Shown one piece after another: positions 8,680 through 15,747 of a stretch of 26,631 nt of DNA (within the stretch, counting starts at the first letter, position 1; every line of letters begins with the position of its first letter). The position numbers were made by a program, and so were the translations under genes. Source of the stretch: an uncultured Bacteroidota bacterium (GTDB lineage Bacteria > Bacteroidota > Bacteroidia > UBA7662); assembly GCA_903856555.1 (NCBI GenBank), contig CAIOCC010000232.1, positions 1-26,631 on the forward strand, written 5' to 3'. A model generated the notes under the pieces. It searched no databases, was not told the origin of the DNA, and saw only the letters and a program-made list of their open reading frames with translations.

Positions 8680-10785
8680 TCAAGAAATCTTGCTCCAATT
8701 TTTGCTTTTTCCGTAAAAGCGATCGTAGGCCAAGGCCAATCGGCCCATCGTTTCGCCCGTTGATTGGGGATCGGCCTCCATGATTTGGCGAGCATAATCG
8801 CGGGCCTTTTCCATGGTTTCCCCGTCATGGACCAAATCCGCGTATTTGAGTTCCATCACCCCGCTTTGTTGAGTGCCTGCCATATCTCCGGGACCGCGTA
8901 ATTGCAAATCCATTTCGGCAATCAGAAACCCATCGGTGGTCGATGCCAAGGCATCCAATCGCTGCTTGGCCTGTTCCGAAGGACGGTCTTTGTGCATCAA
9001 GAGGCAGTAACTCTGCTCGGAACCCCGGCCCACACGCCCCCGCAATTGATGGAGTTGGGCCAGCCCAAATCGCTCCGCGTTTTCAATCACCATGACCGTT
9101 GCATTGGGCACATTGACCCCCACTTCTATCACGGTGGTAGCCACCAATAACTGGGCCTTACCGCTCACAAATCGTTGCATTTCAAGGTCTCGGTCAGCGC
9201 CTTTCATTTGGCCATGCACCACGGCCAATTCAAATTCTGGGCGCGGAAAGGCCCGTAACATGGCTTCGTATCCGTCGTACAGGAATTTAATGTCTTGGTC
9301 CTCGGTCTCCCGTATGGCAGGATAAACCACGTAAACCTGGCGGCCGGCTCGCATTTGTTCGGCAAGGAAGGCAAACATTTTGAGCCGTTTGGCCTCGGGA
9401 GTCACCACGGTGCGGATGGCCCTGCGACCTGCAGGCAATTGATTCATCACGGACACCTCCAAATCTCCGTAGCGGGTCATCGCAAGGGTCCGGGGAATCG
9501 GAGTGGCCGTCATCACCAAAACATGCGGAGGTATACGGGATTTGGCCCATAACATGGCCCTTTGCTCCACCCCAAAACGATGCTGCTCATCGATAACAGC
9601 CAAACCCAAATTCTTGAATCGCACATGCTCCTGAATCAGGGCATGGGTCCCCACCAAAATCTGAAGGTCGCCGTTGTACAAATCTTCGAGCAATTGTCGT
9701 CGGGTTGCCCCTTTGACTTGACCGGTTAACAAACCAATCCGAACCGGCAAATCACCCAAAAATTGAGTGAGGGATACCAAGTGTTGGCGGGCCAATAATT
9801 CCGTAGGAGCCATCATGCAAGCCTGAAATCCGTTATCCACCGCCAAAAGCATGCTCATCAAAGCCACCAAGGTCTTGCCACTCCCCACATCACCCTGCAA
9901 GAGTCGGTTCATTTGGGAACCTGCCTTGAGGTCTGCCCGAATTTCTTTGAGGACCTTTTTTTGGGCGTCGGTTAATTCAAAGGGCAGGCATCGATGATAA
10001 AAATCATGAAACAAATCCCCTACCTTTTCCAATCGATGACCTGGATTGCGGATTTTGCGTAGACTACGAATCCGTAACACCCCCCATTGCAAAAAAAACA
10101 ATTCCTCCAACTTAAAACGACGCAAAGCGGTTCGCAGCTCTTCGTTACTTTCCGGAAAATGGGCTTGTTTCATCGCCTCGCTGCGTTGCGGTAATCGTTC
10201 AGCGTCAAGAATGAACCGAGGCAAAATTTCAGCAATCGAGCCACTAACCTGGTCCAAGGCTTGTTGAACCATCGAAATCCACCAACGATTGCTCAATCCC
10301 CGTTGCTTGAGTTTCTCAGAAATCGGATAAACAGGACTGAGGGATGTCCCCCCGCTTTTGGTCCATTCAGCCCAAAGCGTTAATTCGGGGTGGGCCATTT
10401 GCAATTGACCTTTGTAACGACTCACCTTGCCAAAAATCAAATATTCATCCCCCGGCTTAACCGCCGATTCCACCCAACGAAGGGACTGAAACCAAACAAG
10501 TTCCAACCATCCATGTCCATCGGTGACGGTCGCAACCAGTCGCTGCGCTTTGCCTAGCCCTACCTTTTCGATGCGCATCACCTTACCTCGGGTTTGCAGC
10601 GCTGCAGGGCCTTCGTCCAAAGATTGCAGGGGATATACCTCGGAACGATCCAGGTAACGATTCGGAAAAAAAGCCAAAAAATCATGGAAGGAAACCAGAC
10701 CCAATTCGTCGCGGATCCAGGCCGCACGCTGTGGGCCCATTCCTTTGAGGTAGGCCAAATCATAAAACAAGGGATGTTCCGTCAT
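8680..10785 (-). CDS. recG: ATP-dependent DNA helicase RecG
   Basis: This 701-residue superfamily 2 helicase remodels stalled replication forks and recombination intermediates. The N-terminal part (about residues 1-260) contains the OB-fold wedge domain. The helicase core has Walker A GDVGSGKT (298-305), the DEQH box (399-402), MTATPIPRT, VHGQMKGADRD and the C-terminal TTVIEVGVNVPNA and QLHQLRGRVGRG motifs. The length is normal. It is the last gene of the minus-strand mutY-ssb-gldE-gldD run, starting 15 bases after the gldD stop, and so is likely co-transcribed. Its 3' end is 1 base from the end of the convergent small gene. Confidence 0.98.
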   Translation of the reverse strand: MTEHPLFYDLAYLKGMGPQRAAWIRDELGLVSFHDFLAFFPNRYLDRSEVYPLQSLDEGPAALQTRGKVMRIEKVGLGKAQRLVATVTDGHGWLELVWFQSLRWVESAVKPGDEYLIFGKVSRYKGQLQMAHPELTLWAEWTKSGGTSLSPVYPISEKLKQRGLSNRWWISMVQQALDQVSGSIAEILPRFILDAERLPQRSEAMKQAHFPESNEELRTALRRFKLEELFFLQWGVLRIRSLRKIRNPGHRLEKVGDLFHDFYHRCLPFELTDAQKKVLKEIRADLKAGSQMNRLLQGDVGSGKTLVALMSMLLAVDNGFQACMMAPTELLARQHLVSLTQFLGDLPVRIGLLTGQVKGATRRQLLEDLYNGDLQILVGTHALIQEHVRFKNLGLAVIDEQHRFGVEQRAMLWAKSRIPPHVLVMTATPIPRTLAMTRYGDLEVSVMNQLPAGRRAIRTVVTPEAKRLKMFAFLAEQMRAGRQVYVVYPAIRETEDQDIKFLYDGYEAMLRAFPRPEFELAVVHGQMKGADRDLEMQRFVSGKAQLLVATTVIEVGVNVPNATVMVIENAERFGLAQLHQLRGRVGRGSEQSYCLLMHKDRPSEQAKQRLDALASTTDGFLIAEMDLQLRGPGDMAGTQQSGVMELKYADLVHDGETMEKARDYARQIMEADPQSTGETMGRLALAYDRFYGKSKNWSKIS

Positions 10786-10800
10786 ACGAAACGCAATCGA

Positions 10801-11478
10801 TCAACCGCCTTTGGGCGCCCACTTTAGGGTAGACAACACATGAAGAACATCTTCCATGATATAATCCGAATAGGGTTGCAATGAATCCGCATTCGGCGTA
10901 GCCCCAAAATAAAGAGATCCCCTCAAATAATGCCGAATTGAATCCGTAACATAAAATTGCGTTTGACTGGCTGCATTACCCCTCACGGTGTATAACATTC
11001 CGTGGACCCTATGTTCGGGGTATCGAACCAAGGTCTCCTCAATGCCCGAAGCCTTGAGGGTATGTTTGAAAGTCATGCGCTGGGTTTCGGCCATCAAAAC
11101 CGCTAAGGCATCGGCCACACGCACTTGTTGACCATTCCCGTAGTAGATACTGTTCAACGGATGATACGAAAGGTGGACCTGGGCCCTAAGTTCAGGGTAC
11201 TCCAGATTCATCCACAAAGTTCCCTCTTGTTGGGGGCGATTCCCTTCTGTATTGATCCCTGAACCCGAAGGCAGAAGCCTAGGCACGGAGGCGGCATTGT
11301 ATTCAAAGTGGGCAGGGAAACCGGGTTGCTGGCATTTCGCCCACTGCCTTTTGGGCAAGACGGCTTTGGCATATCCGTAAGGTTTGGCCACCGGATCCTC
11401 CTCGGTACAAGCGAAACAAAATCCCAGAACCAGGAGAGGCCCAACGATGTTTTTAAGCAACGAAATCGTTGGCCGCAT
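10801..11478 (-). CDS. gldD: Gliding motility lipoprotein GldD
   Basis: This 225-residue protein has a hydrophobic signal segment ending at Cys21 or Cys24 followed by TEEDP, suiting a lipoprotein; the lipobox is not canonical, with Cys24 after Phe-Ala the better candidate. The family is recognised from KPYGYAKAVLPKRQW near the start, LWMNLEYPELRAQVHLSYHPL, FKHTLKASGIEE, GNAASQTQFYVTDSIRHYLRG and SLYFGATPNADSL. GldD is required for gliding and T9SS function in Flavobacterium johnsoniae; its biochemical role is not settled. Adjacency to gldE, with a 26-base overlap, is the arrangement known in gliding Bacteroidota. Confidence 0.95.
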   Translation of the reverse strand: MRPTISLLKNIVGPLLVLGFCFACTEEDPVAKPYGYAKAVLPKRQWAKCQQPGFPAHFEYNAASVPRLLPSGSGINTEGNRPQQEGTLWMNLEYPELRAQVHLSYHPLNSIYYGNGQQVRVADALAVLMAETQRMTFKHTLKASGIEETLVRYPEHRVHGMLYTVRGNAASQTQFYVTDSIRHYLRGSLYFGATPNADSLQPYSDYIMEDVLHVLSTLKWAPKGG

Positions 11479-12784
11479 GGGGGTTGCGTTTTAGGTGAAC
11501 CGAAACAATCTTGCGGGCATCCGCTTGCAGTACCAAGAATTCAAAACCTCGGTGCAGAAGAACCTCCCCCTGCGCCGGGATACGGCCTTCAAGCTCCAAA
11601 ATCAAACCGGCCATCGTTTCAACGCCCTCCAATTTTTCGGAAAATTCAGACCAGTCCCAGCCGGTCTCTCTGGACAAATCCTGCAAAAGCATTTTGCCGG
11701 CCACCCAGTATTGATCGGTGTCAATTTTGCGACAAAGCCTTTGTTCATCGGTATCGAATTCGTCCTGAATTTCTCCGACGATTTGCTCCAGAATATCCTC
11801 CAAGGTCACCAATCCCGAAACCCCGCCGTATTCATCGATGGCCAAGGCCATGTGCATTCGTCTAGATTTGAATTCCCTAAACAAATCATCAATATGCTTG
11901 GTATCAGGAACCACAAAGGGTTTGCGCAACAATTCCTGCCACCTGAAATTGCGTCCTTGATTGAGCCTGGTAAACAAATCTTTGAGATACAAAATACCGA
12001 CGATTTGGTCCAAGGATTCACTGAAAACCGGAACCCTCGAATAACCCCAATCCCTCAGGAGGGGGAGTACCTCTTCCAAGGAGCTTTTGGAATCCAAGGC
12101 TTTGATTTCGAGGCGTGGGACCATGATTTGTCTCACCTCCAATTCGCCAAAATTGACGATGCCTTTGAGTAATTCTTTTTCGGAGCCACTACGAGCCTGC
12201 TCCTGACCAAACGTCAAATCAATCGCCTGATTGATTTCGTCTTTGGAAAGTTGGGTTTGCTTGCGGACAATCCATCGATCCAAAAGTCCTGTACTGTTAA
12301 TGAGAACCCAAATAATCGGTCGAAAAACCCACGCAGATACTTGCAAAGGCATTGAAAACCATAGCGCTACGCTCAAAGGATTCCTCGACGCATAGACTTT
12401 GGGAATGACCTCTCCCACAAAAACAATCAGGGCTGTAACAACAAAAGTCTGCAATACGGCCGGGATCCAAGGATAGGGCCCAAAATCCAGGACCTTGAAG
12501 AACATAAAATAAAAGAGAAGAATAATGGTGAGGTTCACCACATTATTTCCAATGAGCAAATTGGCCAATAAACGCCTGGGATCTGAGAGATGCCGAAGGA
12601 TGCGACGATGGCCAGCGGATGCAGACGTTCGTAATAAATCGAGCTGCGCCTTGGTCAACGAAAAATAGGCCGTCTCCCCTGCCGAGAACATGGCCGAACA
12701 AAGCAGAAAAAATAGAATTAAGGGAGGTAATGACCAAAAAGTCGAATCGAAACCGGTTAGGTATTGTTCAGGGGGGTCGTCCAT
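11453..12784 (-). CDS. gldE: Gliding motility-associated protein GldE (CNNM/CBS/CorC-like)
   Basis: This 443-residue membrane protein has a DUF21/CNNM transmembrane domain (about residues 18-190, including FSAGETAYFSLTKAQLDLL and FVGEVIPKVYA), a CBS-domain pair (about 205-335, with QIMVPRLEIKALD and LAIDEYGGVSGLVTLEDILEQ) and a C-terminal CorC/HlyC domain (about 345-430). The architecture is that of magnesium/cobalt-efflux-related proteins, but position between ssb and gldD identifies it as GldE, which acts together with GldD in gliding/T9SS. It starts 24 bases after the ssb stop and overlaps the gldD start by 26 bases, pointing to coupled translation. Whether it moves ions cannot be told from the sequence. 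Confidence 0.94.
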   Translation of the reverse strand: MDDPPEQYLTGFDSTFWSLPPLILFFLLCSAMFSAGETAYFSLTKAQLDLLRTSASAGHRRILRHLSDPRRLLANLLIGNNVVNLTIILLFYFMFFKVLDFGPYPWIPAVLQTFVVTALIVFVGEVIPKVYASRNPLSVALWFSMPLQVSAWVFRPIIWVLINSTGLLDRWIVRKQTQLSKDEINQAIDLTFGQEQARSGSEKELLKGIVNFGELEVRQIMVPRLEIKALDSKSSLEEVLPLLRDWGYSRVPVFSESLDQIVGILYLKDLFTRLNQGRNFRWQELLRKPFVVPDTKHIDDLFREFKSRRMHMALAIDEYGGVSGLVTLEDILEQIVGEIQDEFDTDEQRLCRKIDTDQYWVAGKMLLQDLSRETGWDWSEFSEKLEGVETMAGLILELEGRIPAQGEVLLHRGFEFLVLQADARKIVSVHLKRNPHAANDFVA

Positions 12785-12808
12785 AGGGGTTTTAATGAAC
12801 CAAAAATA

Positions 12809-13240
12809 TCAATACGGCAAATCATTCACCGCATCGGAGGAGCGATCCACGGACCCCAATTCACCGGGAGCTGTGGGCTTGGGGGGGTGTGCGGAACCTG
12901 ATGTGGAATCGGAACGTGACAAAAGAACCATATTGTCGCCGATGATCTCGGTTGTATATCGGGTGTGGCCATCTTTGTCGTCCCATTTACGGGTTGACAA
13001 ACGGCCTTCGATGTAGACTTGTCCGCCTTTACGGCAATACAATTCGGCCACATCGGCCAAACCTCTCCACAAAACGATGTTGTGCCATTCGGTCCTGGAT
13101 TGTTTGTTCCCGTCCCGGTCTTTGTAGGTTTCGGTGGTGGCCAAAGGAAACGTGGCGATTTTGGCCCCGTTGTCAAGGGTTTTGACTTCGGGGTCCTTGC
13201 CTAGGTTGCCGATGAGCATGGCTTTGTTGAGTCCTCCCAT
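12809..13240 (-). CDS. ssb: Single-stranded DNA-binding protein
   Basis: This 143-residue protein has an N-terminal OB-fold (about residues 1-105) with the family motifs KAMLIGNLGKDPEVK, EWHNIVLWRGLADVAELYCRKG and VYIEGRLSTRKW. A Pro/Ser-rich linker and an acidic tip, DAVNDLPY, follow. SSB coats single-stranded DNA and recruits repair and replication partners, RecG among them in model organisms, through the C-terminal tip. The frame is open to 13300, but ATG 13240 gives the conserved MGGLNKAMLIGNLG start. The tip ends in Tyr where Phe is usual. It overlaps the mutY 3' end by 68 bases in another frame. Confidence 0.96.
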   Translation of the reverse strand: MGGLNKAMLIGNLGKDPEVKTLDNGAKIATFPLATTETYKDRDGNKQSRTEWHNIVLWRGLADVAELYCRKGGQVYIEGRLSTRKWDDKDGHTRYTTEIIGDNMVLLSRSDSTSGSAHPPKPTAPGELGSVDRSSDAVNDLPY

Positions 13241-14330
13241 GGTTGAAATCGATTTGTTTGAGGAATTGGAGAAACGGTTGGGGCAGAGGGTAACGTTCAA
13301 GGTCTTGGAGAGTCACCCAGACCCCGCCGTCAAGATGCAAATTACGATTCAGCCGTATACAATTCAAATTCAAAGTTAATGAACGATGGCTTAGGGCATG
13401 ACTTAAGGTAACCAACCGATGTGAAAGGGTTTCCGAAGGATGCTCAGACCCCCAATGCTGATCCCAGGCCGATTCATCCCATGCTCCGGCCCAGGGCTGA
13501 GGCAAAAATTCGTACAACCCGGCCCATATGCCTTGGTCTCTCCGGGGAAACAAAAGAACCCTACCCCGGTGGAAGAGGACCAAATAATCCAAGGTAAGCG
13601 GGACAACTTTGGTGGATTTGGAGCGCTTTGGCAGCTCACCTACCCTGTCTTGGTTAAAAGCGACGCATTTCTTTTGCCAAAAACAGGTATCACAGGCCGG
13701 TTTTTGGGGCGTGCACACCGTCGCTCCCATGTCCATCAGGGCTTGGTTGTAATCGCCGGGCCGAGCTGTATACAATAGCTCCTGAGCGGTTTGGCGTATC
13801 CATCGCAGACCTTCGGCGGTGTCGTAAGGCGCTTCGGCCCCAAAAGCCCTTGACAAAACCCGAATCACATTGCCATCCACCACCGGAACCGGGTAATCCA
13901 GGGCAATGGAGGCAATGGCCGCGGCCGTATAGGGACCCACCCCCGGTAATTGGAGCCATTCGGCAGGACTTTGAGGCAAGCCCCCACCCATCTCAACCAC
14001 CAACTTAGCAGCGCTATGCAGGTGATGGGCTCTGCGGTAATAACCCAAACCTTGCCATAAGCGAAGGACGTCCTGAATATCAGCCTTGGCCAATTCCTGA
14101 ATGGTTGGGAAATGATCTAGGAATCGAAGGTAGTAGGATAAGCCCTGATCAACCCTGGTTTGCTGCAACAGGACTTCGGAAAGCCAGATCGCGTAGGGAT
14201 TGCGCGTTCGTCGCCAAGGCAAATCCCGACCATGAACGGCGTACCAATCCATTAAGCTTTTGGACCACAGGTATTTATACTTCAACAAACTTCGCTCTGT
14301 TTTTTGAAAGGCATCCTCTTCGTGACGCAT
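13173..14330 (-). CDS. mutY: Adenine DNA glycosylase MutY
   Basis: This 385-residue protein excises adenine mispaired with 8-oxoguanine. The helix-hairpin-helix motif LQLPGVGPYTAAAIASIA is at about residues 126-143. The catalytic residues are Glu52 (LSEVLLQQTRV) and Asp152 (VVDGNVIRVLSR). The iron-sulfur cluster cysteines are C206, C213, C216 and C222 (C-x6-C-x2-C-x5-C). The C-terminal half is the NUDIX-like 8-oxoG recognition domain, containing GIWAGLYEFLP. The last 22 or so residues, rich in Gln, Arg and His, run over the ssb start and look like a non-conserved tail. ATG 14330 is used; Met27, before DWYAVHGRDLPWR, is a possible alternative. It is the first gene of the mutY-ssb-gldE-gldD-recG run and diverges from the HU gene. 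Confidence 0.96.
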   Translation of the reverse strand: MRHEEDAFQKTERSLLKYKYLWSKSLMDWYAVHGRDLPWRRTRNPYAIWLSEVLLQQTRVDQGLSYYLRFLDHFPTIQELAKADIQDVLRLWQGLGYYRRAHHLHSAAKLVVEMGGGLPQSPAEWLQLPGVGPYTAAAIASIALDYPVPVVDGNVIRVLSRAFGAEAPYDTAEGLRWIRQTAQELLYTARPGDYNQALMDMGATVCTPQKPACDTCFWQKKCVAFNQDRVGELPKRSKSTKVVPLTLDYLVLFHRGRVLLFPRRDQGIWAGLYEFLPQPWAGAWDESAWDQHWGSEHPSETLSHRLVTLSHALSHRSLTLNLNCIRLNRNLHLDGGVWVTLQDLERYPLPQPFLQFLKQIDFNHGRTQQSHAHRQPRQGPRSQNP

Positions 14331-14349
14331 ACTATTAAGATTTATGGTC

Positions 14350-14357
14350 TATATTTG
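14350..14357 (+). promoter_or_regulatory. Bacteroidota promoter -7 element (TATATTTG) for the HU gene
   Basis: TATATTTG is an exact match to TAnnTTTG. It lies in the 73-base divergent gap between mutY and the HU gene, 46 bases before the HU ATG, leaving a leader of about 40 bases. No clear TTTG was found at the -33 distance. Because it overlaps an in-frame upstream ATG at 14344, it also argues for the downstream HU start at 14404. Confidence 0.6.
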
Positions 14358-14403
14358 CCGTCCTTTACGAAAATTCTTCGATTTAACCCTCAAAACCAAA
14401 CCC

Positions 14404-14697
14404 ATGACCAAAGCCGATTTGATTCGCCAGATTGCCGACGAAACAGGAGTTGAACGAGTTGATGTTGCCCAAAGTGTAGAAGCCCTCATCGCAGTTGTAA
14501 AGAAATCCCTCAAAGGCGGTCAGAGTATCTACCTCCGCGGTTTTGGAAGTTTTATTATCAAGAAGCGCGCCAAGAAACTAGCCCGGAACATTTCCCGCGG
14601 TACCACCGTTGAAATCCCTGAACACTTTGTTCCTAGCTTCAAGCCCTCCAAGCAGTTTATTGATTTGGTCCGCAAAGGACCCAAAAAGACCCGCTAA
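14404..14697 (+). CDS. HU-family histone-like DNA-binding protein
   Basis: This 97-residue protein begins MTKADLIRQIADETGV and contains the HU/IHF signature region LRGFGSFIIKKRAKKLARN and the DNA-binding arm with TTVEIPEHFVPSFKPSK. HU dimers bend and compact DNA without strong sequence preference. An in-frame ATG at 14344 would add 20 residues not found in HU proteins and would lie before the predicted transcription start, so ATG 14404 is used. It leads the plus-strand run HU-TPR-Cox24-like-RNase G and is 2 bases from the TPR gene, which implies co-transcription. Confidence 0.95.
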   Translation: MTKADLIRQIADETGVERVDVAQSVEALIAVVKKSLKGGQSIYLRGFGSFIIKKRAKKLARNISRGTTVEIPEHFVPSFKPSKQFIDLVRKGPKKTR

Positions 14698-14699
14698 AA

Positions 14700-15551
14700 A
14701 TGCTATCCAGACCCCTAATCCTGGTAATCCTCTGCCTAGCAGTGGGTTTGACCCTTGCGATTGGGGGGCAGCGTAGCGCCATGAAAGCGGGCGATGCGGG
14801 GGATCCTGAGTCCACGGAACAGGATACCCGTACAGAACCCACCGCCTCCACCTTGTTGGATAGCAAGGTGAAGGCCTTGTCCGAAGAAGACCGAACCCGC
14901 TTTGAATCGGTTCGTTCCGCCCTGGACTCCCTCAAGGATCGCCCTGAACAAACTGCGGGTTTGTGGAAGAGTTTGGCGTCTTTTTGGTTAACCCGTCAGG
15001 ACTTCCTGGGAGCGGCTGTTTGTTTGGACCAAGCCCTGGTTTGGGGCCCCAACGGGGTCGATTTCAAGGAGGCCGGTCTTTATTACAGCTCTGCAAGGCA
15101 TGCCCCCGAGGCCGAAGACAGCCTCGTACAAGCCTTTTGTCGTCGCCGCTCCACGGAACTCTTGGCCAAGGCAATGGAAACCCAACCCAACGATCTTGAC
15201 CTCAAAGCAGATTGGGCTCAGGCCCTGGTACTCTCCAGTCCGGCCCCTATGCAAGGGGTACAGGTTCTTATGGGTATCGTCAAAGAGGAGCCCCGCCACC
15301 TGAAGGCCCATTCACACCTTGCCAAATTGGCCATCGAAAGCAAGCAATTCCCCAAAGCCATTCAGCGTTTCAAAAACCTCTTGGAATGGTACCCCGGCTT
15401 GGGCGAAGCGTACCTTGGCTTGGGTGAAGCCTATTACCGTTCCGGTCAAACGGACAGTGCTGTCTTCTTCCTCAAGCAATACCGCGGATTGGTCCGCGAC
15501 CCCGAAATACAAGAACAGATCGATTCCTATCTGAATCAAATTCAACCTTAA
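14700..15551 (+). CDS. Membrane-anchored tetratricopeptide-repeat protein
   Basis: This 283-residue protein has an N-terminal hydrophobic anchor or signal (about residues 4-22, LSRPLILVILCLAVGLTLA), a low-complexity Thr/Glu-rich spacer (25-50), and then TPR-like helical pairs from about residue 85 to the end (for example AEDSLVQAF, AHSHLAKLAIESKQFPKAI, AYLGLGEAYYRSGQTDSAV). It would face the periplasm. The function is unknown; TPRs bind protein partners. Its position between HU and RNase G is, to my knowledge, recurrent in Bacteroidota, where similar TPR proteins are annotated without a function. It starts 2 bases after the HU stop and ends 11 bases before the small basic gene. Confidence 0.85.
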   Translation: MLSRPLILVILCLAVGLTLAIGGQRSAMKAGDAGDPESTEQDTRTEPTASTLLDSKVKALSEEDRTRFESVRSALDSLKDRPEQTAGLWKSLASFWLTRQDFLGAAVCLDQALVWGPNGVDFKEAGLYYSSARHAPEAEDSLVQAFCRRRSTELLAKAMETQPNDLDLKADWAQALVLSSPAPMQGVQVLMGIVKEEPRHLKAHSHLAKLAIESKQFPKAIQRFKNLLEWYPGLGEAYLGLGEAYYRSGQTDSAVFFLKQYRGLVRDPEIQEQIDSYLNQIQP

Positions 15552-15562
15552 TCCCACCCCCT

Positions 15563-15652
15563 ATGCCCTGCGGTAAAAAAAGAAAGCGTCATAAGATGTC
15601 CACGCACAAACGCAAAAAGCGTTTAAGAAAAAATCGCCACAAGAAAAAGTAA
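15563..15652 (+). CDS. 29-residue basic protein, AURKAIP1/Cox24 (mS38)-like, probable small ribosomal subunit protein
   Basis: The start ATG at 15563 and the TAA at 15650-15652 enclose MPCGKKRKRHKMSTHKRKKR and a further LRKNRHKKK. Seventeen of 29 residues are Lys or Arg and three are His. The pattern KKRKRHKM...KRKKRLRKNRHKK is the AURKAIP1/Cox24 domain, as in mitochondrial mS38 and very short bacterial relatives such as actinobacterial bS22, which sit in the small ribosomal subunit. The ribosomal role here is inferred from that family. The gene lies 11 bases after the TPR stop and 95 bases before RNase G, and is easily missed by gene callers because of its size. A strong hairpin begins 5 bases after its stop. 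Confidence 0.88.
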   Translation: MPCGKKRKRHKMSTHKRKKRLRKNRHKKK

Positions 15653-15657
15653 TTCCG

Positions 15658-15697
15658 GTCTGAGAAGGGGTCTCCTTTGCGAAGGATACCCTCAGAC
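15658..15697 (+). terminator. Long hairpin after the Cox24-like gene (partial terminator or processing signal)
   Basis: The arms GTCTGAG and CTCAGAC enclose an inner stem TCCTT-TGCG-AAGGA, with a bulge on the left arm and extra GG(T)/ACC pairing. Only three T residues follow, so termination is likely incomplete and RNase G may be read through from the HU operon. It could also protect the 3' end of the upstream messages. Confidence 0.55.
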
Positions 15698-15710
15698 TTT
15701 GGCATGACCT

Positions 15711-15730
15711 CTTTCGCCATTAGGCGAAGG
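15711..15730 (+). promoter_or_regulatory. Second hairpin in the RNase G leader
   Basis: CTTTCGCC-ATTA-GGCGAAGG is an 8-base stem (one T·G pair) with a tetraloop, ending 17 bases before the rng GTG start. With the preceding hairpin it makes a structured leader. Since the RNase E/G family can cleave and autoregulate its own leader in Escherichia coli, a similar role is possible here but not shown. Confidence 0.5.
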
Positions 15731-15747
15731 ACCAAATATTTATTGCC

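Noticed and set aside
11495..12172. Plus-strand open frame (about 225 codons) opposite gldE
   Set aside because: Antisense to the CBS/CorC part of gldE, no domain or start context, so treated as a shadow.
11453..12784. CNNM/CorC-type protein as a simple magnesium or cobalt efflux protein
   Set aside because: The domain order fits, but the ssb-gldE-gldD context identifies GldE more specifically. An ion-transport role is not excluded.
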